Made by a program: the position numbers and the translations under genes. The notes beneath the pieces were generated by a model. It was not told where the DNA came from. It saw only the letters and a list, made by a program, of their open reading frames with translations, and did not search any database. From assembly GCA_964520975.1 (NCBI GenBank), contig CAZFPA010000025.1:1-26248 (forward strand): DNA of 26,248 nt, in the 5' to 3' direction. Below, one piece after another: positions 8,154-14,997 of this stretch (the first letter of the stretch is position 1; the number at the start of each line of letters is the position of its first letter). The stretch comes from CAZFPA01 sp964520975. GTDB taxonomy: Bacteria; Bacillota; Negativicutes; Selenomonadales; Selenomonadaceae.

Positions 8154-8182
8154 TGGACATTTAGGGCCGGATATGGTAAATT
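8154..8182 (+). promoter_or_regulatory. Candidate promoter of the uracil permease transcript
   Basis: TGGACA at 8154-8159, 17-base spacer, TAAATT at 8177-8182. It is placed correctly to start a transcript just ahead of the PyrR binding loop, but the -10 is imperfect, so this is a weak call. Confidence 0.4.
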
Positions 8183-8205
8183 GAATACGATGAATTAAAT
8201 ATTTG

Positions 8206-8301
8206 GCCTTTAAATTGACCCTGTGAGGTTAAAAAGGCAGCTATTGCACGCATTGTAATAACGCCTTTCTAATCTCTTGCCCTTTGGGCAGGAGATTTTT
8301 T
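8206..8301 (+). promoter_or_regulatory. PyrR-responsive transcription attenuator
   Basis: All three parts of a PyrR attenuator are present. (1) Anti-antiterminator/PyrR binding loop at 8206-8238: GCCTTT pairs with AAAGGC, and GACCCTGTGAGGTT (8217-8230) matches the known PyrR consensus ARUCCNGNGAGGYU at 12 of 14 positions. (2) Antiterminator: 8225-8238 (starting GAGGTT) can pair with 8263-8276 (ending AATCTC) at 13 of 14 positions. (3) Terminator: 8271-8282 pairs with 8286-8297 around TTT, then a run of Ts to 8301. The antiterminator shares bases with both the PyrR loop and the terminator, so the forms are mutually exclusive. By family knowledge, PyrR with UMP stabilises the first loop and causes termination when pyrimidines are plentiful. 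Confidence 0.9.
8271..8301 (+). terminator. Attenuator terminator of uracil permease leader
   Basis: 12-bp stem (one G-U pair) with a TTT loop followed by six Ts, 33 bases ahead of the uracil permease start codon. It is the regulated terminator of the PyrR leader. Confidence 0.88.
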
Positions 8302-8334
8302 CATGCCAAATGGAAACGATAAGGAGAGATTTCT

Positions 8335-9588
8335 ATGAATGAACGTTCGATTCCGGTTGACAAACGCCTCCCGCTTCTGGAGACAATTCCCCTGAGCCTG
8401 CAGCATCTCTTTGCGATGTTCGGCTCCACCGTGCTGGTACCTATCCTCTTTAAAGTGAATCCGGCCACCATCCTGCTTTTCAATGGCATCGGTACGATTC
8501 TTTACCTCTTTATATGCAGAGGAAAGATTCCGGCCTATCTCGGCTCGAGCTTTGCTTTCCTCTCTCCGGTCTTCCTTGTACTTGCTCAGTACAGCTACGA
8601 AGCGGCACTCGGCGGCTTCATCGTAGTCGGTGTAGTCTTCTGCATCGTCGGACTCATTGTACGTGCCATCGGCACAAGCTGGATCGATGTGATTTTCCCG
8701 CCGGCGGCAATGGGCGCCATCGTCGCGGTCATCGGACTTGAACTCATGCCGACAGCAGCCGGCATGGCCGGTCTTACAGCAGAAACGCCGGATTCCACGA
8801 CCATCATGGTATCCGTACTCACCCTGGCCATCACGGTATTTGCCTCCGTCGCCTTCCGCGGCTTTCTGTCCATCATCCCTATCCTGCTTGGTGTCGTCGG
8901 CGGCTATATCATCGCCTGCTTCGCGGGTCTCGTCGATTGGAGCATCGTCGCAAAGGCTCCCTGGTTTGCACTTCCTACTATATATACACCGACCTTCGAT
9001 CTGGGCGCTATCCTCATCATCCTGCCGGCTGCTCTGGTCGTCATCGCCGAGCATATCGGCCATCTGATTGTAACCGGCAATATCGTCGGCAGTGACCTCA
9101 CCAAGGACCCGGGTCTTGACCGTTCCATCTTCGGCAACGGGCTCTCAACCATCATCTCCGGCTTTTTCGGTTCAACACCGAATACTACCTACGGTGAAAA
9201 TATCGGTGTACTGGCCATCACCAAGGTCTACAGCACCTGGGTCATCGGCGGAGCGGCAATCTTCGCCATTCTTCTCTCCTGCTTCGGCAAACTTGCCGCG
9301 GCCATCCAGAGCATTCCGACACCGGTCATGGGCGGTGTATCCATGCTGCTGTTCGGCGTCATTGCCGCTTCCGGCATCCGCATCCTCGTAGAAGGAAAAG
9401 TGGACTACAATAAACCGACCAATCTGCTGCTCACCTCTATCGTCATGGGGCTTGGCGTCAGCACGGCCAGCATTACGATCGGGACCGTCACCCTCAAGGG
9501 CATGGCACTCGCAACAGTCGTAGCCATTATCCTGAGCCTGGCCTTCCGCATCGTTGCGCATCTGCGCCGGGAAACGGATCAGGCATGA
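8335..9588 (+). CDS. uraA: Uracil permease, NCS2 (UraA/PyrP) family
   Basis: A 417-residue membrane protein of the nucleobase/cation symporter-2 family, importing uracil by ion symport. It starts with the UraA/PyrP-like LPLLETIPLSLQHLFAMFGSTVLVPIL, contains about 12-14 hydrophobic segments, and has the AEHIGHLIVTGNI segment (central Glu of the nucleobase-binding site) and the NGLSTIISGFFGSTPNTTYGENIGV signature in the second half. AAGGAGA at 8321-8327 gives a clean ribosome binding site for the ATG. The PyrR attenuator directly upstream independently supports pyrimidine specificity over xanthine/urate. The stop codon overlaps the start of the next gene (ATGA), so the pseudouridine synthase is probably co-transcribed. 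Confidence 0.94.
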   Translation: MNERSIPVDKRLPLLETIPLSLQHLFAMFGSTVLVPILFKVNPATILLFNGIGTILYLFICRGKIPAYLGSSFAFLSPVFLVLAQYSYEAALGGFIVVGVVFCIVGLIVRAIGTSWIDVIFPPAAMGAIVAVIGLELMPTAAGMAGLTAETPDSTTIMVSVLTLAITVFASVAFRGFLSIIPILLGVVGGYIIACFAGLVDWSIVAKAPWFALPTIYTPTFDLGAILIILPAALVVIAEHIGHLIVTGNIVGSDLTKDPGLDRSIFGNGLSTIISGFFGSTPNTTYGENIGVLAITKVYSTWVIGGAAIFAILLSCFGKLAAAIQSIPTPVMGGVSMLLFGVIAASGIRILVEGKVDYNKPTNLLLTSIVMGLGVSTASITIGTVTLKGMALATVVAIILSLAFRIVAHLRRETDQA

Positions 9589-10472
9589 TACAGCATCGGA
9601 TTCCAGAAGCTCTGGCGGCAATGTCCGCCAGAGCTTTTTTGCAAAAATACACCGGCGTGTCCCTGAACCTCTGGCGCAAGATCAAGCAGTCCGAAAGCTT
9701 CCGCCTCAATGGCGTCCTGGTCAATCCTGCCTTGACCGAGGTACACCCGGGAGATGTCATTTCCTACGAACTCATAGAGCACTCCCGCCTGGAGCCAATG
9801 GCACTCCCGCTGGATATCCGCTATGAGGATGACGCACTGCTCATCGTGAACAAACCCGCCGGCCAGCTCGTCCACCCGTCCCAAAAGGGGCACACGGCCA
9901 CACTCGCCAATGCGGTTCTCTTCTATTATAAAGAGACACAGCAGCCCTGGTCCTTCCATCCCGTACACCGGCTGGACCGTCAGACCTCAGGACTCGTGCT
10001 CATCGCCAAGCAGCCGCAGATGCAGCATCTGCTCTCCACGAAGAACGGGCAGCTTTTCCACCGTAGCTACCTGGCTCTCATCGAAGGCCGGCTCACACCG
10101 CCGGCTGGACAAATCGATGCGCCGATTGCACGCAAACCTGGCAGCATCATCGAGCGTATGGTATCCCCCGCCGGAAGCCCGGCGCTTACCTATTATCGCA
10201 CCATCGCAGCCGATGAGCGCTATTCACTGCTCGAGCTCACACTGGCGACCGGGCGCACCCATCAGATCCGGGTACACCTCGCCAGCCTGGGGCATCCGCT
10301 GCTCGGTGATGACCTCTATGGAGGCACCCAGGAGCTCATTGCCCGTCAGGCACTGCATTCCTGGAAAATCGAATGCAAGCACCCGTCAAACAATAGAAAC
10401 ATTTCCGTAAATGCAGAATTGCCCGACGATATGCACAGTATTTCAACGCATTTGAACAAAATTCCATTATAA
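9585..10472 (+). CDS. RluA-family pseudouridine synthase with S4 domain
   Basis: A 295-residue RNA-modifying enzyme. The N-terminal part (about residues 14-65) is S4-like RNA-binding sequence (SARAFLQKYTGVSLNLWRK ... VHPGDVI). The catalytic core has DDALLIVNKPAGQLVHPS and HPVHRLDRQTSGLVLIAK, with catalytic aspartate D131 in the HRLDRQTSG motif, and ends with TGRTHQIRVHLASLGHPLLGDDLYGG, as in the RluC/RluD/YhcT group that isomerises uridines in rRNA or tRNA. The ATG overlaps the uraA stop codon by four bases. No strong ribosome binding site precedes it, consistent with coupling; M13 is an alternative start. Sitting in a PyrR-controlled unit, its expression may follow pyrimidine status; the RNA target is unknown. 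Confidence 0.88.
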   Translation: MIQHRIPEALAAMSARAFLQKYTGVSLNLWRKIKQSESFRLNGVLVNPALTEVHPGDVISYELIEHSRLEPMALPLDIRYEDDALLIVNKPAGQLVHPSQKGHTATLANAVLFYYKETQQPWSFHPVHRLDRQTSGLVLIAKQPQMQHLLSTKNGQLFHRSYLALIEGRLTPPAGQIDAPIARKPGSIIERMVSPAGSPALTYYRTIAADERYSLLELTLATGRTHQIRVHLASLGHPLLGDDLYGGTQELIARQALHSWKIECKHPSNNRNISVNAELPDDMHSISTHLNKIPL

Positions 10473-10548
10473 TTCACTCAGATTAGCTATTATTAACAAT
10501 TATTTGCTGATTTCGTGAAAACTTTATGCTAAAGTAATATTTCTATGG

Positions 10549-10554
10549 TATAAT
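10549..10554 (+). promoter_or_regulatory. Extended -10 promoter of fba
   Basis: TGGTATAAT (hexamer at 10549-10554) is an extended -10 element about 45 bases before the aldolase start. No good -35 lies 16-18 bases upstream. Confidence 0.6.
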
Positions 10555-10597
10555 GATGGCAGGCCAGACATATTTTATTATACGGGGGGTTGTATTA

Positions 10598-11563
10598 ATG
10601 CCATTAGTTACAACAAAAGAAATGTTCAAAAAAGCCTATGAGGGCGGCTATGCCATTGGCGCCTTCAACGTCAACAACATGGAAATCATCCAGGGGATCA
10701 CAGAAGCAGCCAAAGAAGATAACGCACCGCTTATCCTGCAGGTATCCGCTGGCGCCAGAAAATACGCTAAGCATGCTTACCTTGTAAAGCTCGTAGAGGC
10801 TGCTCTCGTCGACACGGATCTGCCGATCGCACTCCATCTCGATCATGGTGCGGATTTTGATATCTGCAAATCCTGCATCGATGGTGGTTTCAGCTCGGTT
10901 ATGATCGACGGCTCGAAGCACAGCTTCGAGGATAACATCGCTCTGACGAAGCGCGTTGTTGAATACGCACATGCGCATGGCGTTGTTGTTGAAGGTGAGC
11001 TCGGTAAGCTCGCTGGCATCGAGGACGATGTACATGTAAAGGCCGAAGACGCATCCTATACGCGTCCGGATGAGGTCGAGGAATTCGTCAAGAGAACCGG
11101 CGTAGATTCCCTCGCTATTGCTATCGGCACAAGCCATGGTGCTTTCAAATTCAAGCCGGAGCAGTGCACGCGCAATGCTGACGGTATCCTCGTACCGCCA
11201 GAGCTTCGTTTCGACATCCTTGCCGAAATTGAAAAACGCCTGCCGAACTTCCCGATTGTTCTGCATGGTGCATCCTCCGTTATCCCGAAATATGTAAAGA
11301 TCATCAACGAGAACGGCGGCAATCTTGCTGACGCTGTAGGCATTCCTGAAGAACAGCTCCGCAAAGCTGCAAAATCCGCAGTCTGCAAGATCAACATTGA
11401 CTCTGACCTTCGCCTGGCACTGACTGCCGGCATCCGTGAGTACATGACGGCACATCCGGATCATTTCGACCCGCGCCAGTACCTCACTCCGGCCAGAGCT
11501 TATATCAAGGAGCTCGTAAAGCACAAGATCGATACAGTTCTTGGCTGCAACGGCAAAGCCTGA
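10598..11563 (+). CDS. fba: Class II fructose-1,6-bisphosphate aldolase
   Basis: A 321-residue zinc-dependent aldolase that interconverts fructose-1,6-bisphosphate with dihydroxyacetone phosphate and glyceraldehyde-3-phosphate in glycolysis/gluconeogenesis. Motifs: GAFNVNNMEIIQG at residues 21-33, LHLDHGADF at 79-87 with catalytic Asp D82 and zinc ligand H83, VEGELGKLAGIEDDV at 131-145, AIGTSHGAFKF with zinc ligand H180, LHGASSV and KINIDSDLR for phosphate binding. The ATG at 10598 with a GGGGGG site 8 bases ahead is the family start; an in-frame ATG at 10553 overlaps the promoter and is rejected. It has its own promoter and terminator and appears monocistronic. The related tagatose-bisphosphate aldolase (GatY-type) is the main alternative. 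Confidence 0.93.
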   Translation: MPLVTTKEMFKKAYEGGYAIGAFNVNNMEIIQGITEAAKEDNAPLILQVSAGARKYAKHAYLVKLVEAALVDTDLPIALHLDHGADFDICKSCIDGGFSSVMIDGSKHSFEDNIALTKRVVEYAHAHGVVVEGELGKLAGIEDDVHVKAEDASYTRPDEVEEFVKRTGVDSLAIAIGTSHGAFKFKPEQCTRNADGILVPPELRFDILAEIEKRLPNFPIVLHGASSVIPKYVKIINENGGNLADAVGIPEEQLRKAAKSAVCKINIDSDLRLALTAGIREYMTAHPDHFDPRQYLTPARAYIKELVKHKIDTVLGCNGKA

Positions 11564-11590
11564 GACGTCGTAAAAAAAGATACATGAAAA

Positions 11591-11640
11591 CGAAAAAGGC
11601 CTTGGAGTCGATATGACTCCAGGGCCTTTTCGTTCCCCTT
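11591..11640 (+). terminator. Terminator of fba
   Basis: AAAAGGCC..TGGAGTC and GACTCCA.GGCCTTTT form a long stem (11593-11609 with 11615-11630) around a 5-base loop, then a mixed T-rich tail. It is 30 bases after the aldolase stop codon. Confidence 0.85.
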
Positions 11641-11698
11641 TTTCCTCACGGTCTTCCAAATTGTCCCTGAATAAAAATATTCTGATTCACTTTATCTA

Positions 11699-11727
11699 TT
11701 GAAAATGTCATGAATATTAACTATGAT
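11699..11727 (+). promoter_or_regulatory. Promoter of the SLC13/DASS transporter gene
   Basis: TTGAAA at 11699-11704, 17-base spacer, TATGAT at 11722-11727, about 50 bases before the TTG start. An inverted repeat flanks the -10 (arms 11700-11717 and 11734-11747). Confidence 0.65.
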
Positions 11728-11779
11728 AAAAACATATTCATTTTTCAACAACTAAAATATATAAAGGAGACGTATTATT

Positions 11780-13324
11780 TTGGATAAGATGAGTAAGGAA
11801 GCGTTAACCGTCAAACGGGCCGAACAGGCTCTTGACCGGAAGCGCCGCACACTTGGCCTGTTCGGCGGCCCGGTGCTGGCAGTGCTTGTATTCATGACCC
11901 CGATTGCCGGACTGACATTAGCGGCACATAAACTACTGGCCATTATGGTACTGGTCGCGCTGTGGTGGATCACGGAGCCCGTACCGATCCCGGTAACCTC
12001 GCTGATTGGACCGACCCTGTCCGTCGTGACCGGGGTTGTCCCGGCAGGTACAGCATTCGCGGCCTTTGCAAATCCGATGATTTTTCTCTTCATGGGCGGT
12101 TTCATCCTGGCCAAGGCAATGATGACGCACGGCCTGGATAAACGCTTCGCCTACTGGCTGCTTTCGCGTCCCTGGGTCGGCTCGAATCCCAGGCGCATCT
12201 TCCTGGCGGTCGGACTGGCAGCGGCACTGTGCTCCGGCTGGGTCAGCAATACCGCGACAGCGGCAATGATGTTTCCGATCTGCCTGGGGCTGCTGACCTC
12301 AATCAAGGAGATGTTCGCCGCGAACGGCCGCGAAATTGATCTGCACGAGTATAAGTACGCGACCGGCCTCATGCTGATGACGGCCTATGCCTGCTCGATT
12401 GGTGGCGTCCTGACCCCGATCGGCACGCCGCCGAACCTTATCATGCTGGGATTCCTCGATCAGATGTGCGATATCCATGTCTCCTTCTTCAAATGGATGA
12501 CCTGGGGTTTCATTGCCATGATATTGTATTTCATCATTACCTACCTCGTCCTGTCACATATGTTCCCGGCTGACGTCGAGAGCATCGACGGCGCTGAACA
12601 GTTCATAAAAGGCAAGCTCCGCGAGCTTGGCAGCTGGAACCGCGCCCAGAAAAATACGCTGCTCTGCTTCATCATCGCCGTTATTCTCTGGGTCGCCCCG
12701 GGCTTCCTGTCGATCAGTTTTGGCGAGTCCAGCTCCGTCCTCAAGATGTATAACCTGCTGTTTCCGGAGGCCATCGCGGCTATGGCCGGCGCCCTGATCC
12801 TGTTCGTCCTGCCGGTTAATTTTGCCAAACGCCAGTTTACCCTGAAATGGTCCGAAGCCATGGAAGGGATTGAGTGGGGCACGCTGATCCTGTTTGGCGG
12901 CGGCCTCGCGATGGGCAGCATGATGTATAAGACCGGGCTCTCGCAGTGGGTTGGCGATCTCATTGTCAGCTCGATGGGCGGAACTCCGAGTCAGGTCGGC
13001 ATGGTTGCCATTTTCTCCGTCATGGCACTGCTGCTCTCTGAGCTTACGAGCCATACGGCGTCTACCAATATGATCGGGCCGCTCGCCATCACGGCGACAG
13101 TCTCGGCCGGCATCAGTCCGATTCCGGTTGCCGTTGGTATTGCACTTTCCGCATCCCTCGGCTTCATGCTGCCGATATCAACGCCACCGAATGCTATCGT
13201 CTATGCCTCCGGCTATATCCCGATGACCAAGATGATCCGTACCGGCGTTATCATCGACTTTGTCGGCATCGCCTGCATCACGATCCCCCTGGTCATCTAT
13301 TTCGTCAGCTGGATGGTCGCCTGA
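11780..13324 (+). CDS. DASS (SLC13) family sodium:anion symporter
   Basis: A 514-residue membrane protein with about 12-13 hydrophobic segments, belonging to the divalent anion:sodium symporter family that imports dicarboxylates (succinate, malate, citrate) or sulfate. The duplicated SNT-type substrate/sodium motifs are seen as SNTATAAMMFPICLGLL and SHTASTNMIGPLAI; the matching hairpin segments GGVLTPIGTPPNLIMLGF and GFMLPISTPPNAIVYASG are equally typical. The start is taken as TTG at 11780 because AAGGAG (11764-11769) is 10 bases upstream; the next ATG at 11789 would be about 19 bases away. It is a single gene with its own promoter and a shared terminator downstream. In a dicarboxylate-fermenting anaerobe, a succinate/malate substrate would be plausible, but this is inference. 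Confidence 0.9.
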   Translation: MDKMSKEALTVKRAEQALDRKRRTLGLFGGPVLAVLVFMTPIAGLTLAAHKLLAIMVLVALWWITEPVPIPVTSLIGPTLSVVTGVVPAGTAFAAFANPMIFLFMGGFILAKAMMTHGLDKRFAYWLLSRPWVGSNPRRIFLAVGLAAALCSGWVSNTATAAMMFPICLGLLTSIKEMFAANGREIDLHEYKYATGLMLMTAYACSIGGVLTPIGTPPNLIMLGFLDQMCDIHVSFFKWMTWGFIAMILYFIITYLVLSHMFPADVESIDGAEQFIKGKLRELGSWNRAQKNTLLCFIIAVILWVAPGFLSISFGESSSVLKMYNLLFPEAIAAMAGALILFVLPVNFAKRQFTLKWSEAMEGIEWGTLILFGGGLAMGSMMYKTGLSQWVGDLIVSSMGGTPSQVGMVAIFSVMALLLSELTSHTASTNMIGPLAITATVSAGISPIPVAVGIALSASLGFMLPISTPPNAIVYASGYIPMTKMIRTGVIIDFVGIACITIPLVIYFVSWMVA

Positions 13325-13402
13325 CTTTCCCTGGTACAGTGTCCACAAAACAACCGGGCAAGGAATTCGCCTAAGTATTTCGTGAACGCTGTGCCAGCAA
13401 CA

Positions 13403-13448
13403 GAAAAGGCAGCTGCTGAAGCATTACGCTCCGGCAACTGCCTTTTTC
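13403..13448. terminator. Bidirectional terminator between convergent genes
   Basis: GAAAAGGCAG (13403-13412) and CTGCCTTTTTC (13438-13448) form the stem, with additional inner pairing, between the DASS transporter (+) and the thioredoxin lipoprotein (-). T runs are present in both orientations. Confidence 0.75.
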
Positions 13449-13450
13449 TA

Positions 13451-13966
13451 TCATTTCAGGGCCGGCTGAAGGAATTCCTCTAAATCGCTTTCGCTCATGC
13501 CGCCCACAGCCTTTGCGATGATATTACCATCCTTATCCACCAGGATGGATACCGGAATGGCACTGAGCCCATAGGCATTGCCCAAAAGCTGATTATCACC
13601 AGTATAGAAGGACATACTGAAGCCGGAACGCTGCACGAAAGCCTTGGCATCCCCTGGCTCCTCATCCACAGAAATAGCGGCAAAATTGATCCGATCTCCG
13701 TATTTCTGCGCCAGACTGTCAATATTCGGCATCTCATTCACACAAGGTCCGCACCAGGATGCCCAGAAATTGATGTACAGCGGCTTGTCCGTGTACAGCT
13801 CCCTGATGCTGGTCTGCTGCCCATCAAAGCGGGTAAGGACCGCATCTGTCGCCGTCCCCTGGGAAGAAGAGGACACCGCCTCCGAGGATGCCTTGCTCTG
13901 GCTGATACAGCCTGTAAGCGTGACAGCCAATACCATGACCAGCAAAAGAATGTTGAATTTTTTCAT
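13451..13966 (-). CDS. TlpA-like thioredoxin-fold lipoprotein
   Basis: A 171-residue secreted lipoprotein. A basic start, a hydrophobic stretch and the lipobox LTGC (Cys20) are followed by a Ser-rich linker and a thioredoxin fold of TlpA/ResA type with active site WCGPC (C72, C75), FAAISVDEE, and the cis-proline in LSAIPVS (P138). It should exchange thiols and disulfides on the outer face of the cytoplasmic membrane. The ATG at 13966 is preceded by GGAGG at about 10 bases and overlaps the stop codon of the Fe-S protein by four bases (ATGA). The open frame extends upstream to 14545 but that extension lies inside the Fe-S gene and is not coding. It is the last gene of the redox cluster; the upstream ferredoxin-like membrane protein is the likely electron source. 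Confidence 0.9.
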   Translation of the reverse strand: MKKFNILLLVMVLAVTLTGCISQSKASSEAVSSSSQGTATDAVLTRFDGQQTSIRELYTDKPLYINFWASWCGPCVNEMPNIDSLAQKYGDRINFAAISVDEEPGDAKAFVQRSGFSMSFYTGDNQLLGNAYGLSAIPVSILVDKDGNIIAKAVGGMSESDLEEFLQPALK

Positions 13967-14817
13967 AAATGTTTCGCCTCCAATATTTGGTTTGATTGAT
14001 TTTTCGACTGACGAAAATGAATTGCCTGCACGGGACATATCTCGCGGCACTCCCCACAGGAAATGCACTCCCGGTCCCCGGCCAGCTTTACGTCCATACC
14101 GCAGAACTGACTGCAGCGACCGCAATGGGTACAGCGATGGGAATCCACCGCGATGCCCAATACCGCGCTGCGGTTGAACAGGCCATACCATGCACCCAGC
14201 GGACACAGAAATCGGCAGAATGGCCGATAGATGAATACCATTGCCAGCAGAAACAGCCCCAGCAAAACGAACTTCCAGGCCGTCAGCCATCCGGCCGCAG
14301 CCGCCAGGGACGCATTCATCGTGAGCAGCGGCACGGAAGCCTCCAGCGTTCCTGCCGGACATACATACTTGCAGAACAACGGCTCCCCCACCCCGGTAAA
14401 GACAAAAAGCAGCAGGGGAAGAAGAAGGATGAGCAGAACTCCCCACAGATACTTCAGCTGACTCAGCCGGACACTCCACTGCCCTTTCCGCAGCTTCGGC
14501 CCCGGCAGCCGAAAAAACAGCTCCTGGATCAGTCCGAACGGACAAAGCCAGCCGCAGATCATGCGGCCAAACAGAATACCCATGAGCACCAGGCAGCCCA
14601 GGACATAAAAGGGAACACGCAGCACAGTGCCGCTCAGCGCACTCTGCAGTGCTCCCAGTGGACAGGCCCCCAAAGCCCCCGGGCAGGAATAGCAGTTCAG
14701 ACCCGGTAGGCAGAGTGCCTTGCTGCCGCCCTGATAAATTGTTCCCTGCATAAACCCCGGCAGATTCGCATTGCTCAAAAAAGCCGCACTGAATTGCCAG
14801 AGCCTGCGCCTAGCCAA
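13963..14817 (-). CDS. NapH/CcoG-like membrane protein with two 4Fe-4S clusters
   Basis: A 284-residue membrane polyferredoxin. It has about 4-5 hydrophobic segments separated by cysteine motifs of the NapH type: CYSCPGALGACPLG (42-55), CGWLCPFG (88-95), CKYVCPAG (149-156) and CRFLCPLG (201-208), and ends with two classic 4Fe-4S binding sets, C229/C232/C235/C239 and C251/C254/C257/C261. It likely passes electrons from a cytoplasmic donor through or along the membrane. There is no ATG at a sensible place: the best starts are TTG at 14817 (MARRRLWQF) or TTG at 14823, overlapping the stop codon of the small CXXC gene upstream (ATTGGCTAG), indicating coupling. The apparent longer frame to 14958 is the shadow of that small gene. 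Overlap with the downstream thioredoxin gene suggests a shared job. Confidence 0.85.
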   Translation of the reverse strand: MARRRLWQFSAAFLSNANLPGFMQGTIYQGGSKALCLPGLNCYSCPGALGACPLGALQSALSGTVLRVPFYVLGCLVLMGILFGRMICGWLCPFGLIQELFFRLPGPKLRKGQWSVRLSQLKYLWGVLLILLLPLLLFVFTGVGEPLFCKYVCPAGTLEASVPLLTMNASLAAAAGWLTAWKFVLLGLFLLAMVFIYRPFCRFLCPLGAWYGLFNRSAVLGIAVDSHRCTHCGRCSQFCGMDVKLAGDRECISCGECREICPVQAIHFRQSKNQSNQILEAKHL

Positions 14818-14932
14818 TGCCAATGCATTCCAGACAAATCCGGGAGGCCTTCTGCCATACCCGCCCGGCATCGCCCTGCCAGATGCCTGCCACCAATAGC
14901 AGCAGCGCAGCAGCGAAAATATACCTTCGCAT
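14810..14932 (-). CDS. CD1871A-family CXXC motif mini-protein (40 residues)
   Basis: A 40-residue peptide that ordinary ORF cut-offs miss. It has a basic start (MRRY), one hydrophobic helix of about 14 residues (IFAAALLLLVAGIW), a short polar part and the ending ICLECIGIG. That C-terminal CxxC-IGIG ending is what I recognise from the CD1871A family of very small CXXC proteins of anaerobes; the family has no established function that I know. AAAGGAGGG sits ahead of the ATG at ideal distance and is the best ribosome binding site nearby, which supports real translation. It is the first gene of the redox cluster, overlapping the TTG start of the 4Fe-4S membrane protein. The two cysteines could exchange disulfides with the TlpA-like protein or bind a metal; this is inference. 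Confidence 0.82.
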   Translation of the reverse strand: MRRYIFAAALLLLVAGIWQGDAGRVWQKASRICLECIGIG

Positions 14933-14965
14933 GGATGCCCTCCTTTCTGAAATGTCATTTATAAA

Positions 14966-14971
14966 AGTATA
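14966..14971 (-). promoter_or_regulatory. Extended -10 promoter of the CXXC/4Fe-4S/thioredoxin cluster
   Basis: On the minus strand TGCTATACT (TATACT at 14971-14966), an extended -10 with only a T-rich -35 region, about 35 bases ahead of the CXXC peptide start and just after the stop codon of the radical SAM gene upstream. Confidence 0.55.
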
Positions 14972-14997
14972 GCATACCGCACGCTATCAAAAAAGTC

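Noticed and set aside
13967..14545. N-terminal extension of the thioredoxin lipoprotein frame
   Set aside because: It overlaps the 4Fe-4S gene in another frame; the true start has a ribosome binding site, a lipoprotein signal peptide and an ATGA overlap.
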